Assembly (NCBI GenBank): GCA_944383695.1
Contig: CALWQP010000031.1
Span: 1-35,571 of the forward strand
Reading direction: 5' to 3'
From: an uncultured Mediterraneibacter sp.
Lineage (GTDB): Bacteria; Bacillota; Clostridia; Lachnospirales; Lachnospiraceae
Length of the DNA: 35,571 nucleotides
Both the position numbers and the translations under genes were made by a program. Each line of letters opens with the position of its first letter. Within the stretch, counting starts at the first letter, position 1. Shown in pieces: positions 8,536-16,059 of the stretch. The notes under the pieces are model-generated. The model was not told the origin of the DNA and made no database searches. It was given only the letters and a program-made list of their open reading frames with translations.

Positions 8536-8573
8536 AAAATCCCCAAGACCGAAAGATTGGTTTTGAGGATTTT
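8536..8573. other. Intergenic hairpin between pilin and virB6 genes
   Basis: Two 15-nt arms, AAAATCCCCAAGACC (8536-8550) and GGTTTTGAGGATTTT (8559-8573), pair almost fully with an 8-nt loop. On the minus-strand transcript only four U follow the stem, so it may be a weak terminator or an mRNA-stabilising structure. Either would raise pilin mRNA over downstream messages. Confidence 0.55.
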
Positions 8574-8593
8574 ACTTTAGTTCAGATCTTCTT

Positions 8594-8950
8594 TTATCCT
8601 GCGATCAGCGTCAAAATCTCCTTTGCGAAAGTAATGATCACACCGCCCGCCAAAGTCAGAAAGCCGTTTGCCCTCTGCGACGGATCATGTGATTTCAGTG
8701 AAAGACCGATCTGTACGATCCCGAACCCTAAGAGAATCATTCCGATTGCCCGGATCAGCCCAAAAATAAACTCTGACAGGTTATTCACTACTGCCAGAGG
8801 ATCATTCGAGGCAAATACAGTCATGCTGCAAGTAAGGGTAATCATGAGTGTGATGTATGCACCAAAAATCCCTCTCTCCATCCATGCCCGCCTCATTCTG
8901 GCGGTATCCTTTTTTGTATTCTTCTTTTGCTTCCGTCTGTTCCATATCAT
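8594..8950 (-). CDS. VirB2-like pilin, Maff2 family-like
   Basis: A 118-residue small membrane protein, the likely pilin-like component of the conjugation channel. A basic N-terminus (residues 1-25) is followed by a hydrophobic signal-like helix (FGAYITLMITLTCSMTVFA). A mature part with two TM helices follows (about 60-82 and 95-116), separated by the polar loop SLKSHDPSQRANGF. This two-helix layout after a cleavable leader matches VirB2/Maff2 proteins of Tn1549-type elements. Its ATG overlaps the virD4 stop codon by 4 nt (ATGA), so the two are translationally coupled. Confidence 0.8.
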   Translation of the reverse strand: MIWNRRKQKKNTKKDTARMRRAWMERGIFGAYITLMITLTCSMTVFASNDPLAVVNNLSEFIFGLIRAIGMILLGFGIVQIGLSLKSHDPSQRANGFLTLAGGVIITFAKEILTLIAG

Positions 8951-10752
8951 GATGCTTGTTCCTCCTGATAGATTATCGCTTCTAATTCTTCTTCCGATAG
9001 AAGTTCATATTCTGTATTTAATAATTCTTCCGGGATCTCCAGCCCCTCCAGAGAATCTGCAATAGAGATCGTTGCTACCGCCTCTGTCACTTCCCCGTGG
9101 CGGTAAGGTTTCCCTTTTCCATCTGCAGAGAGCGCCACATTCGGATGTTTTAAGATATCGTATTTTTCATCCATCACCGGACGTTCTCCCCGGATAAAAA
9201 GAAGTGCATAGCGGTTATCCAGCATACGCACTTCATCCGGTGTCATCAGCTCCCGCCCGGCAATCTGATAGTTTGTAGAATAGTTCCCGGAATGTCCGGT
9301 GGATTTCCCGTAGGTGTTCATATCAATCGTTTCCTTTCCTAAAAGCTCACTGACATACTTATGCGTTCCCTGCTCGTTGCCGCCGAGATACAAAAACTCA
9401 TCCGCATTTCCCATAATGCTCTCCCACTGCTTCTCAAAAAGCGCTTTTAACTGCGCCAGATTCTGCAGGATGATGGATACGCTCACTTCTCTGGACCGCA
9501 TGACCGAAAGGATCTTGTCAAAGTCATCCGGCAGTGAAACATTTGGAAATTCATCCATCAGGAAATGGACATGTACCGGGAGCCTGCCGCCGTATTTGTG
9601 GTCGGCAAGATAAAATAACTGCTGGAACAACTGCGTATACAGGATCGACACCAGAAAGTTATAGCTGGTATCGTTATCCGGAATCAGTGCAAACAGCGCC
9701 ACTTTCTTTTCTCCCAATGTGGGCAGATCCAGATCATCCGCAGCGGTCAGAGCCGCAAGGCTGGACAGGTTGAATTTCTCCAGACGCGCCGCCAGCGTGA
9801 TCTGAATGGATTTCAATGTTTTCGCACTGCCGGAATGGTAATCTTTGTAATATTTCAACGCGATATGATCCGGCTCACGCATTTCCAGACGCTCAAAGAG
9901 TTCATCCAGCGGAGACTGATATTCGTCGTTGTCCTCCCGTACTTCCCCTGCCCGAAGCAGCTCCATCACCATCGGAAAGTTCTGTTCATCTTCCGGAGCC
10001 TCATATTTCAGGAAGAAAATCAGTGCCAGTAGCAGCATGGACGCCGCTGTATCCCAAAAAGGATCTTGCGACTGCGCCCCTTTTGGCGTCGTTGCTTTAA
10101 ACAGGTTTGTAACAAGCCTCTGTACATCATTATCGTCTTTCAAATACACAAAAGGATTGTAACAATGACTCTTCTCCATGTTGATCAGATCCAATACCCG
10201 CACTTCATATCCTTTTGCCTCCAGAAGATTCCCTGCGTCACGCAGGTTCTCCCCTTTCGGATCTAACACCACAAAAGAGGTATTTGCCTGATATAAATTA
10301 ATTTTGCCGTAATGCCTTGTTTTTCCAGATCCTGAGCCTCCGATCACCACGGTCAGCAGATTCCGCCTGTGTTTCCTGCTGTTATAGCTGATCCGCACAT
10401 GCTGTGTCATGATCTTATTCGCAGTAAAGTTTTTGTCGCTGTACCGTTTATTGATCTCGCGCGCATTTCCCCATGTCGCCGATCCGTGTTCTTCCCCTTT
10501 CCGGTAGTTCCTCCGGGTTGCAAGATAAATTCCGAGCCCGCAAAGATAACAGAACAAAAAAATAAGGACAGTCCGTAAACTGTCCTCGCAGATCGTAATG
10601 TCAAAAGGTTTTTTGAATGCCCGGTTCCATCCCTGTAAAATCCCGATCAGACCGCTTTTGATATAGGGCGCGGTCAGAAGTGCAAACCAGACGACCGGAA
10701 TAATGCCGCATATAGCAAAGATGATAGATGATTTCTTCTCACCGTTCCTCAC
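8947..10752 (-). CDS. virD4: VirD4/TraG-type coupling protein
   Basis: A 601-residue type IV coupling protein, a membrane-anchored hexameric ATPase that brings the relaxase-DNA complex to the secretion channel. Two N-terminal TM segments (about residues 10-30 and 58-80) precede the motor domain. Walker A is GGSGSGKT (about 138-145) and Walker B is HFLMDEFPNV (about 400). Other VirD4/TraG motifs include SFVVLDPKGENLRDAGNLLE and NPFVYLKDDNDV. The start is GTG, 14 nt inside the preceding small gene, with a GGAGAGG-like site upstream. It is flanked by PcfB and the pilin gene, the standard order. Confidence 0.94.
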   Translation of the reverse strand: MRNGEKKSSIIFAICGIIPVVWFALLTAPYIKSGLIGILQGWNRAFKKPFDITICEDSLRTVLIFLFCYLCGLGIYLATRRNYRKGEEHGSATWGNAREINKRYSDKNFTANKIMTQHVRISYNSRKHRRNLLTVVIGGSGSGKTRHYGKINLYQANTSFVVLDPKGENLRDAGNLLEAKGYEVRVLDLINMEKSHCYNPFVYLKDDNDVQRLVTNLFKATTPKGAQSQDPFWDTAASMLLLALIFFLKYEAPEDEQNFPMVMELLRAGEVREDNDEYQSPLDELFERLEMREPDHIALKYYKDYHSGSAKTLKSIQITLAARLEKFNLSSLAALTAADDLDLPTLGEKKVALFALIPDNDTSYNFLVSILYTQLFQQLFYLADHKYGGRLPVHVHFLMDEFPNVSLPDDFDKILSVMRSREVSVSIILQNLAQLKALFEKQWESIMGNADEFLYLGGNEQGTHKYVSELLGKETIDMNTYGKSTGHSGNYSTNYQIAGRELMTPDEVRMLDNRYALLFIRGERPVMDEKYDILKHPNVALSADGKGKPYRHGEVTEAVATISIADSLEGLEIPEELLNTEYELLSEEELEAIIYQEEQAS

Positions 10753-10933
10753 TGCGCCACCATCCTCTCCGTTCTCTGGCGATCGGGGCGTCTATAATCT
10801 TCAGCAGGATCTCATCTACCGCGTCCGTAGGCTCCTGCGCTTTAATCATCTGGTTTCTCTGTTCGTTCAGGGAATGGATCAGCAGACTGTGTTCATACCG
10901 ATCCAGTTCCAGAATCCGTTTTCCGTCACGCAA
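10739..10933 (-). CDS. Small conserved-position protein between pcfB and virD4
   Basis: A 64-residue charged protein without TM segments. The sequence starts (M)RDGKRILELDRYEHSLL and is largely helical in appearance, ending in a basic tail. The start codon is TTG, supported by GGAGG 9 nt upstream and the 15-nt gap after pcfB; its stop overlaps the virD4 GTG by 14 nt. Tight packing in the transfer operon argues that it is real. Function unknown. Confidence 0.6.
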   Translation of the reverse strand: MRDGKRILELDRYEHSLLIHSLNEQRNQMIKAQEPTDAVDEILLKIIDAPIARERRGWWRSEER

Positions 10934-10948
10934 GCCTCGCCGCCTCCT

Positions 10949-11806
10949 TTACCGTGCTTTTCCTCGTGTTTTCTTCTTCTGTATCGTCTGCCTGTGACGA
11001 GTAGATTTCTGCTGGCTCTTTGATGATGGCTCCTTCCCTTTACGCTCGCCGCGGTTCTGATCCAGTCCGCCTCGCTCTCCCTGCGCCTTTCTTCGTTCCT
11101 GAATTTCTTTTAACTCCTGTCGTACAGAAGGTTTCCCTCCATTTTTTGTATCTGCTGACTTAGAAGTACCCTCTTCGGCTTTGCTGTGCCTGCCGGATGT
11201 AGGCTCGGACAGACGGGATTTCTCTGTCTTTGCCGGAAAAGGGTTTTCTGTTTTTTCTCCCTCCTTATGCACAGGCGCTCCCAGCAGTTCATCCACCAGC
11301 TTATCTGCATCCGACTTCTCCGGAGTTCCCTTCTCTGGTTCCGGCTGCCCGGCTCGCTTGTGATCTGGTGCCGTTGCCCCTTTCTCTTCCCGTGAACGCA
11401 CGATCTCTGATTTGATCTTCGCTACCTCGCTGACAGACGCAAACTTAAACCGCTCCACGATCCGGTTGATCCGTGAGGCATCCTCTTCTTTTACGATCAG
11501 ATCCACCATACCGTCCTTACTGCCCCGGGGATTGCGTACTGCACAGTACAGCACTCCATATCGCTTTGCTTCTTTAACAAACTCTTTAATGTCGCTCTCT
11601 TTCACAGAGAATACTGTCAATGGTTTTCCGGTGCGGACCAGTGTCTCCAGCCGCGCTCTGCCTTTCGATTTTTTCTGTTCTTTCAAAATGGCATAGATTA
11701 AAACGGCAAGCTGCTTTGCTCCTGCCCCGGTAATCTTCAGGGCGACTTCTCCTGTCTGAAGCGCCATCCGCACAACCTGATCAGCCGCCTCGCCCGATGT
11801 ATTCAT
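10949..11806 (-). CDS. pcfB: PcfB family protein (DUF3801), relaxosome accessory factor
   Basis: A 285-residue protein of the PcfB/DUF3801 family, known from the enterococcal plasmid pCF10 to bind the relaxase and coupling protein. The N-terminal half (residues 1-135) is the conserved part, with GAGAKQLAVLIYAILKEQKKSKGRARLETL, the GKPLTVFSVKESDIKEF segment and DLIVKEEDASRINRI. The C-terminal half (about 145-285) is low-complexity, rich in Lys, Glu, Arg, Ser and Gln, and is probably disordered. AAGGAGG lies upstream of the ATG. It overlaps the relaxase 3' end by 26 nt. Confidence 0.82.
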   Translation of the reverse strand: MNTSGEAADQVVRMALQTGEVALKITGAGAKQLAVLIYAILKEQKKSKGRARLETLVRTGKPLTVFSVKESDIKEFVKEAKRYGVLYCAVRNPRGSKDGMVDLIVKEEDASRINRIVERFKFASVSEVAKIKSEIVRSREEKGATAPDHKRAGQPEPEKGTPEKSDADKLVDELLGAPVHKEGEKTENPFPAKTEKSRLSEPTSGRHSKAEEGTSKSADTKNGGKPSVRQELKEIQERRKAQGERGGLDQNRGERKGKEPSSKSQQKSTRHRQTIQKKKTRGKAR

Positions 11807-13250
11807 AGCGTTGCACCTCCTTTTCTCTGTTTTTCTCCTGATGTACGATCCGTATCTTTTCCCTCATCAGACAGGACCGCTCTCCGATCCCCTGACAGAG
11901 TTTGATCTTTCTTCGGTTTTCCCCGATTTTTCCATTCAGCTCTTTTATTTCTCTTTTCACTTGTGCCATGCGTTCCGGATCACGGATACTGCGACACTGA
12001 TACTGTAGATGCCGTCTTTCTCCAACCATCCTCTCTTTCTCATGCTCCAGTTCTCCCTGTACTTGAAAAAGCTGCTCTGCCGTATCAATCTTGTACTGGC
12101 AGAGCAGCCTCGTCTCTTCTGCTATAGTATGAAGTTTTAGTAATTCCTCCCGCAGTACCACGTGCATCTGCCCCGGCTGCACCGGAGTTTTTCTTTTCGG
12201 CAGGATACCGAGCAGGTAGCAGTAATGGAGATAAAGGCCGCGCAGTCCGCCGATCTTATGCTTTGGTCTCGCTCCCACGTGTGCCCGTAAAACTGTAGCC
12301 GTCTTTCTATCCTTATGATCCAAGAATCTGAAATCCTGTTTCTTTCGGCTTTCCTGCAGAAATATCTTCTGCTGTAGAATTCTCTCCCGGATGGCATCTA
12401 TTGTATAATCCTCCCCGAAATTTCTTGCCAGTTTCAAACCCCGGTCTCTTCCAGCCGCTCTCAGGGTAATATCCTTTCCAAACTTGAAGCTGTATCCTTT
12501 CTCTCTCAGGTAATAAAAGAACTGTTTCTCTGTACGCGCCTTTCGGATCGCTTCATCCACATCTGCTTTCATCATACCAGCATAAGTCGGTCTGTCCTCC
12601 TGTTCCGCGCGCCATTCGCCATAAGACTTTCCCCTGCGTCTTTCAGGCTGCCTGATCACCGACAATCCATACTCCCGGCACAGCCTGTCCGAAATACGGC
12701 GCATATCCCGGTAGTCCTGTTTCGTCCGGTGATACTTCCGTCCGTCCAGAAAGGACACGGTATTTACTACGAAATGATTGTGTAAATGGTTTGCTTTATC
12801 CAGATGTGTCGCGACCAAAACCTGATACCGCTCTCCCCACAGTTCCTGCGCCAGCCGGACGCCGATCTCGTGCGCCATTGCCGGGGTGCATTCCCCCGGA
12901 GCAAAGGACTGATACCCATGATAGGCAATCACACCGTCCTCTTTTCCGAACCTCTTTTTCACCGCCAGCATTTCCATCCGCGCAGTGGATGTGGCACAGT
13001 TGATTCCGAATACATACTGTTGAAGGATCTGTTCACTTTCATCATCTAGTGTCGCGTCACTTTGATCTTTGCGTTTGGTCTTCTCTTCATCCACCGCATA
13101 AGCGATTACATCCGCAAGACTCTCCCGTTCCTTCCCCGGCAGATCTTCCGTCTGGTAAAAATCGGGATCTTTTGTTTTCTCCGGATTTTCTATATAAAGG
13201 ACAACTTTTCCAAGCCAGCCTTTCACTCGCCAGATCGAAGTTACTGCCAT
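11781..13250 (-). CDS. MOBP-type relaxase
   Basis: A 489-residue DNA-strand transferase that nicks oriT and is carried covalently on the transferred strand. The metal-binding histidine triad is plain in the string HLDKANHLHNHFVVNT (about residues 150-165). The catalytic tyrosine is expected in the N-terminal 100 residues, where several Tyr occur (for example YIENPEK and QQYVFGINC), so I do not assign it. The C-terminal third is charged, coiled-coil-like (ERMVGERRHLQYQCRSI) and includes a segment resembling the Tn1549-type relaxase. It overlaps mobC by 10 nt and is followed by pcfB. Confidence 0.92.
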   Translation of the reverse strand: MAVTSIWRVKGWLGKVVLYIENPEKTKDPDFYQTEDLPGKERESLADVIAYAVDEEKTKRKDQSDATLDDESEQILQQYVFGINCATSTARMEMLAVKKRFGKEDGVIAYHGYQSFAPGECTPAMAHEIGVRLAQELWGERYQVLVATHLDKANHLHNHFVVNTVSFLDGRKYHRTKQDYRDMRRISDRLCREYGLSVIRQPERRRGKSYGEWRAEQEDRPTYAGMMKADVDEAIRKARTEKQFFYYLREKGYSFKFGKDITLRAAGRDRGLKLARNFGEDYTIDAIRERILQQKIFLQESRKKQDFRFLDHKDRKTATVLRAHVGARPKHKIGGLRGLYLHYCYLLGILPKRKTPVQPGQMHVVLREELLKLHTIAEETRLLCQYKIDTAEQLFQVQGELEHEKERMVGERRHLQYQCRSIRDPERMAQVKREIKELNGKIGENRRKIKLCQGIGERSCLMREKIRIVHQEKNREKEVQRYEYIGRGG

Positions 13251-13609
13251 TTCTGGCGCTCCCTCTGATCCGCTGTACGTTGGTCAGCCCGTTCCGGCAG
13301 CACGACCGCCTCTGTGATCTGCTCTACCGCCTGTTGAAACCTCCGCACTTCCCGATCATACCGCTGTACATCGATCACGTTCAGCACATGGGCTTTCTGC
13401 GCGATCTGATTTAAGTTGTTCCCGATCTGATGGAGTTCCCGCATCATAGAGTAATAATCCGGCGGCGGGGCATTCCTCGGTACAAGCCCGTTGATCAACT
13501 GTCTGAGATACGCCTCCCGGCTCAGTCCGCTTTTCTTTACCCGTTTGTCCAGAGCCTCTGCCTCTTTCCTGTTCAGACGAAACAGGATTGCAATATTCCG
13601 TTTTCTCAT
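13241..13609 (-). CDS. mobC: MobC-like relaxosome protein
   Basis: A 122-residue DNA-binding accessory protein that helps the relaxase at oriT. The N-terminus (RKRNIAILFRLNRKEAEAL) and KKSGLSREAYLRQLINGLVP look like a ribbon-helix-helix. Residues about 55-75 contain the MobC signature LHQIGNNLNQIAQKA. It overlaps the upstream gene stop by 4 nt (ATGA) and the relaxase start by 10 nt. The C-terminus is Gln/Arg-rich. Confidence 0.88.
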   Translation of the reverse strand: MRKRNIAILFRLNRKEAEALDKRVKKSGLSREAYLRQLINGLVPRNAPPPDYYSMMRELHQIGNNLNQIAQKAHVLNVIDVQRYDREVRRFQQAVEQITEAVVLPERADQRTADQRERQKWQ

Positions 13610-14577
13610 CGCTCCATCTCCCTGCGGCGTACCGATTCCGGCACCTGCCGTATCACACTCTTTTCTTTATCGTATTCATATACACAGTCCGAAAGCCGTT
13701 CCTCCCGGTTCACCTGTGTCCTGTTAATATCACGTACCATCTCTCCCAGCTCTTTCGCCGAAACGCCGCACGGCTTCGGCAGGATGATTGTCTCATGAAG
13801 CGACGACGGCAGGATATAATAGCCCTCCGGAAACAATTGATTTACTTTTTCCATAATTCCCGGCACTGCCAGTAAGGATGCGCCATAAGTTTTCTGCTCA
13901 TTCGTCAGCACATACATTCCGTCCGGCAGTGGCTGCATATTTTCTCCGGGTGCAGCCTTCAGCAGATTTTGTCCGTTCTCTCTCCCTGTAAGCATAGCCG
14001 CAAGAACCGAATCCATGGGAAAGAGCGTGTTTGTTTCCTTACTTTCTATATTTGAAATTGCCTGCGTATATAACTCCTGTTCTGATACGCCCCAATAAGC
14101 CATGTGACCGTTCTTTATTTTCATACTTGCCCGCATATCATCTCCCTGATCGGGAAAAACAACACTATAAAAGAGCGAAAGATCTGCTATTTTCCGGTGT
14201 GGCATTTGAGCAAGCATTTCACGGTTATTTGCCGTATTAAGCAGAACCGGCTCGATCCACTGACGGACATACTCATAATCCATCAGGCTGTGTTCATCGA
14301 TTGATCTGCTGCTGCGCTCATGCTGGATGTAGCTGTTGGCAATATCCTGCATGACAATTCCAACTTCTTTGCCCTGTTTGATATCTTCGTAGTAGGACTC
14401 CATGTAGAGCACTGGAGATACAGTGCTGTCAGGCTTATGAAACTCTATTCCAACCAAACGGACACCATTATTTTTCAGATTCTCCTGAATCTTGCACCGG
14501 ACATTTCCATACTCTGCCGGGAGATAGTCATGGATCTGCTTTGCAACGCCCTCTGCAAACACCTTAACTGTGTTCAT
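13606..14577 (-). CDS. DUF5688 family protein
   Basis: A 323-residue soluble protein that I recall as DUF5688, common in clostridial conjugative elements and without known function. Visible marks are an N-terminal VKVFAEGVAKQIHDYLP, the VSPVLYMESYYEDIKQG segment, HRKIADLSLFYSVVFPD, and a late ALLAVPGIMEKVNQLF followed by YYILPSSLHETIILP. No TM segments. AAGGAG lies upstream of the ATG. It starts within the preceding small ORF and its stop overlaps mobC by 4 nt, so it belongs to the transfer operon. Confidence 0.78.
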   Translation of the reverse strand: MNTVKVFAEGVAKQIHDYLPAEYGNVRCKIQENLKNNGVRLVGIEFHKPDSTVSPVLYMESYYEDIKQGKEVGIVMQDIANSYIQHERSSRSIDEHSLMDYEYVRQWIEPVLLNTANNREMLAQMPHRKIADLSLFYSVVFPDQGDDMRASMKIKNGHMAYWGVSEQELYTQAISNIESKETNTLFPMDSVLAAMLTGRENGQNLLKAAPGENMQPLPDGMYVLTNEQKTYGASLLAVPGIMEKVNQLFPEGYYILPSSLHETIILPKPCGVSAKELGEMVRDINRTQVNREERLSDCVYEYDKEKSVIRQVPESVRRREMER

Positions 14578-14680
14578 CCTGTTTTACTCCTTTCCCGAGC
14601 CGTTTTATAATCTCATCCCGATATTTTTTCAGATGCTCACTAACAGATTTACTTTTCTTCTTCGTGATCTCTACTTTCAT
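14564..14680 (-). CDS. 38-residue basic small ORF ahead of DUF5688
   Basis: This short ORF encodes a Lys-rich peptide beginning MKVEITKKKSKSVSEHLKKY and ending GKGVKQDEHS. It overlaps the DUF3789 gene by 32 nt and the DUF5688 gene by 14 nt. A GGAG lies 10 nt upstream. The chain of overlaps and the codon pattern suggest a genuine translated peptide that couples its neighbours. Function unknown. Confidence 0.5.
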   Translation of the reverse strand: MKVEITKKKSKSVSEHLKKYRDEIIKRLGKGVKQDEHS

Positions 14681-14786
14681 AGTCGTTCATCTCCTCCCAT
14701 TTATTCACACGGTTGATCTGTAGCATACACATCAGTGCTACGCCTGACATACTCCCAAGAATATAGCCAATCAATAATTTAAACAT
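14649..14786 (-). CDS. DUF3789-like small membrane protein
   Basis: A 45-residue protein with one TM helix (FKLLIGYILGSMSGVALMCML) and an acidic tail ending in DHEEEK, the layout I recall for DUF3789 in conjugative elements. The start at 14786 is preferred over an upstream Met because GAAAGG precedes it; the upstream extension would be read from the candidate oriT region. Function unknown. Confidence 0.65.
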   Translation of the reverse strand: MFKLLIGYILGSMSGVALMCMLQINRVNKWEEMNDYESRDHEEEK

Positions 14787-14827
14787 TTGATTACCATTCC
14801 TTTCTTGTAACTGCTTATGAGGGGTTT

Positions 14828-14945
14828 CAGGGGCGCCAGAGCCCCCTGACAAGCTGCCGTTTGGATGCTGTGGCTATCCAACGGCGATGCTTGCTGGTAT
14901 AATGTATCCGCCCCTCGCGTTACCGCTCGCGGCTTAATTCTTTTA
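14828..14945. other. Candidate origin of transfer (oriT)
   Basis: This is the only non-coding stretch of notable structure in the mobilization segment. An inverted repeat CAGGGGC (14828-14834) / GCCCCCTG (14841-14848) is followed by a second one, GCCGTTTGGAT (14856-14866) / ATCCAACGGC (14876-14885), with a one-base bulge and a 9-nt loop. GC-rich repeats (CTCGCG twice, 14913-14931) follow. It lies a short distance upstream of mobC and the relaxase gene, where MOBP oriTs usually are. The nick site is not assigned. Confidence 0.5.
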
Positions 14946-14965
14946 CCAGCCGAAACAAAAACGTT

Positions 14966-15943
14966 TCACCGCTCTCCTCTCTGATTCCGACTCTTGCTTG
15001 CTTTCTCCCGTTTCGTCACCCGGATTCCCAGCCGCATACACAGTTCATCATTTACATCTGATCCCTGCTTTGGCGGAGCATCTGTGCATTGATATTTCTC
15101 CGGCAGTACGGTTCGGATCGCTGTTGTGGCAAGCCGCCCGGTCTTATCATTGTCCAGATGGAACACCACTTCTCTGATCTGCGGATTCGCCTTCAGAAAC
15201 CGGGATAAGGCTGCCGGGACTTTGCTTTTCTCAATCTGTTTCGCGGGCTGGTATACTCCCGCCAGTGACAGCAGGTGATCCGATCGCCAGTCCTCTCCGT
15301 CCATCTTTCGCAGAGTAGCGTAAGACAGAAGATCAATGGCTGATTCAAACAGATGGACACTCCGGCTGGCTTTCTCTGCCGGGATACAAAAAGAATAATT
15401 CTTATCACTTCCAGTTGCCTCGCCAATAAAGTTAGAGCGGACGCCGCGCAGGGCAGCATATCTGGCTTTGCCGCTGTTGTCCTGCCCTACAAACACAGCG
15501 TTGTGATAATTCCTGCTCTCATACAGTCTCCCGGTCTGAATGCAAAACCGGATCAGATCCGAGTCGATCCCCCGGCTCTTCAGATATGAGACAACATAAT
15601 CACAATTACGGTACGGCTCCGGCAGGAGCAGGATTTTCTCTTTTGTCTTTTCGGCTGGTAAAATCTCAGGCGGCTGTAAGGACGCCTGAGACATGATAAG
15701 CTCTGCTGCCTTCAGAAAAGAATATCCCTCGACTTTGATCAAGTAATCTAACGCACTTCTGCCCCCGATCCCTCTGCTCCACCACATCCATTTCCCGTTG
15801 GAGATCTTCAGGCTTTCGTGTGATCTCATACGATACACGTTCCCGGATATACGGACTAATTCAGAGGGAGCATAGGTTTTCAGATAAGAAAAGAGGTCGA
15901 TCTGCTTGATCTTTGCGAGAGTGTCCGGTGGGATATATGACAT
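14966..15943 (-). CDS. DUF3991 and TOPRIM domain protein (primase-like)
   Basis: A 325-residue protein with a CHC2/DUF3991-like N-terminal domain (IDLFSYLKTYAP, then WMWWSRGIGGRSALDYLIKVEGYSF) and a C-terminal TOPRIM domain (about residues 180-310). The TOPRIM acidic motif is visible as HLFESAIDLLSYATL and the DxD-like motif as VVFHLDNDKTGRLA. Such proteins resemble DnaG-type primases and may prime the transferred strand. I chose the Met at 15943 because GGAGA lies 8 nt upstream; the Met at 15952 overlaps that ribosome binding site. The leader contains a hairpin shared with parA. Confidence 0.82.
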   Translation of the reverse strand: MSYIPPDTLAKIKQIDLFSYLKTYAPSELVRISGNVYRMRSHESLKISNGKWMWWSRGIGGRSALDYLIKVEGYSFLKAAELIMSQASLQPPEILPAEKTKEKILLLPEPYRNCDYVVSYLKSRGIDSDLIRFCIQTGRLYESRNYHNAVFVGQDNSGKARYAALRGVRSNFIGEATGSDKNYSFCIPAEKASRSVHLFESAIDLLSYATLRKMDGEDWRSDHLLSLAGVYQPAKQIEKSKVPAALSRFLKANPQIREVVFHLDNDKTGRLATTAIRTVLPEKYQCTDAPPKQGSDVNDELCMRLGIRVTKREKASKSRNQRGER

Positions 15944-15962
15944 GAAATTCATCTCCTTTCCT

Positions 15963-16041
15963 GCCCTTGATTTGATAGTTTGCATCTATCAGGGCATGAA
16001 AATAGCCGACTGATTCTTGATTGAATCAATCGGCTATGTAA
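15963..16041 (-). promoter_or_regulatory. Structured leader of the TOPRIM gene, homologous to the parA leader
   Basis: Read on the minus strand, a 14-bp hairpin with arms at 16023-16036 and 16003-16016 and a 6-nt loop is followed by a second hairpin, 15963-15995 (GCCCT / AGGGC with an inner GATAG / CTATC). The string at 16024-16041, aatcaatcggctatgtaa on the plus strand, recurs exactly at 24982-24999 in the parA leader. Likely an RNA control or processing element. Confidence 0.55.
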
Positions 16042-16059
16042 GAATGCGAATTTTCTTCG

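Noticed and set aside
14893-14902. An extended -10 (TGGTATAAT) on the plus strand inside the candidate oriT.
   Set aside because: No -35 box and no plus-strand gene downstream; it would only transcribe antisense to the TOPRIM gene.
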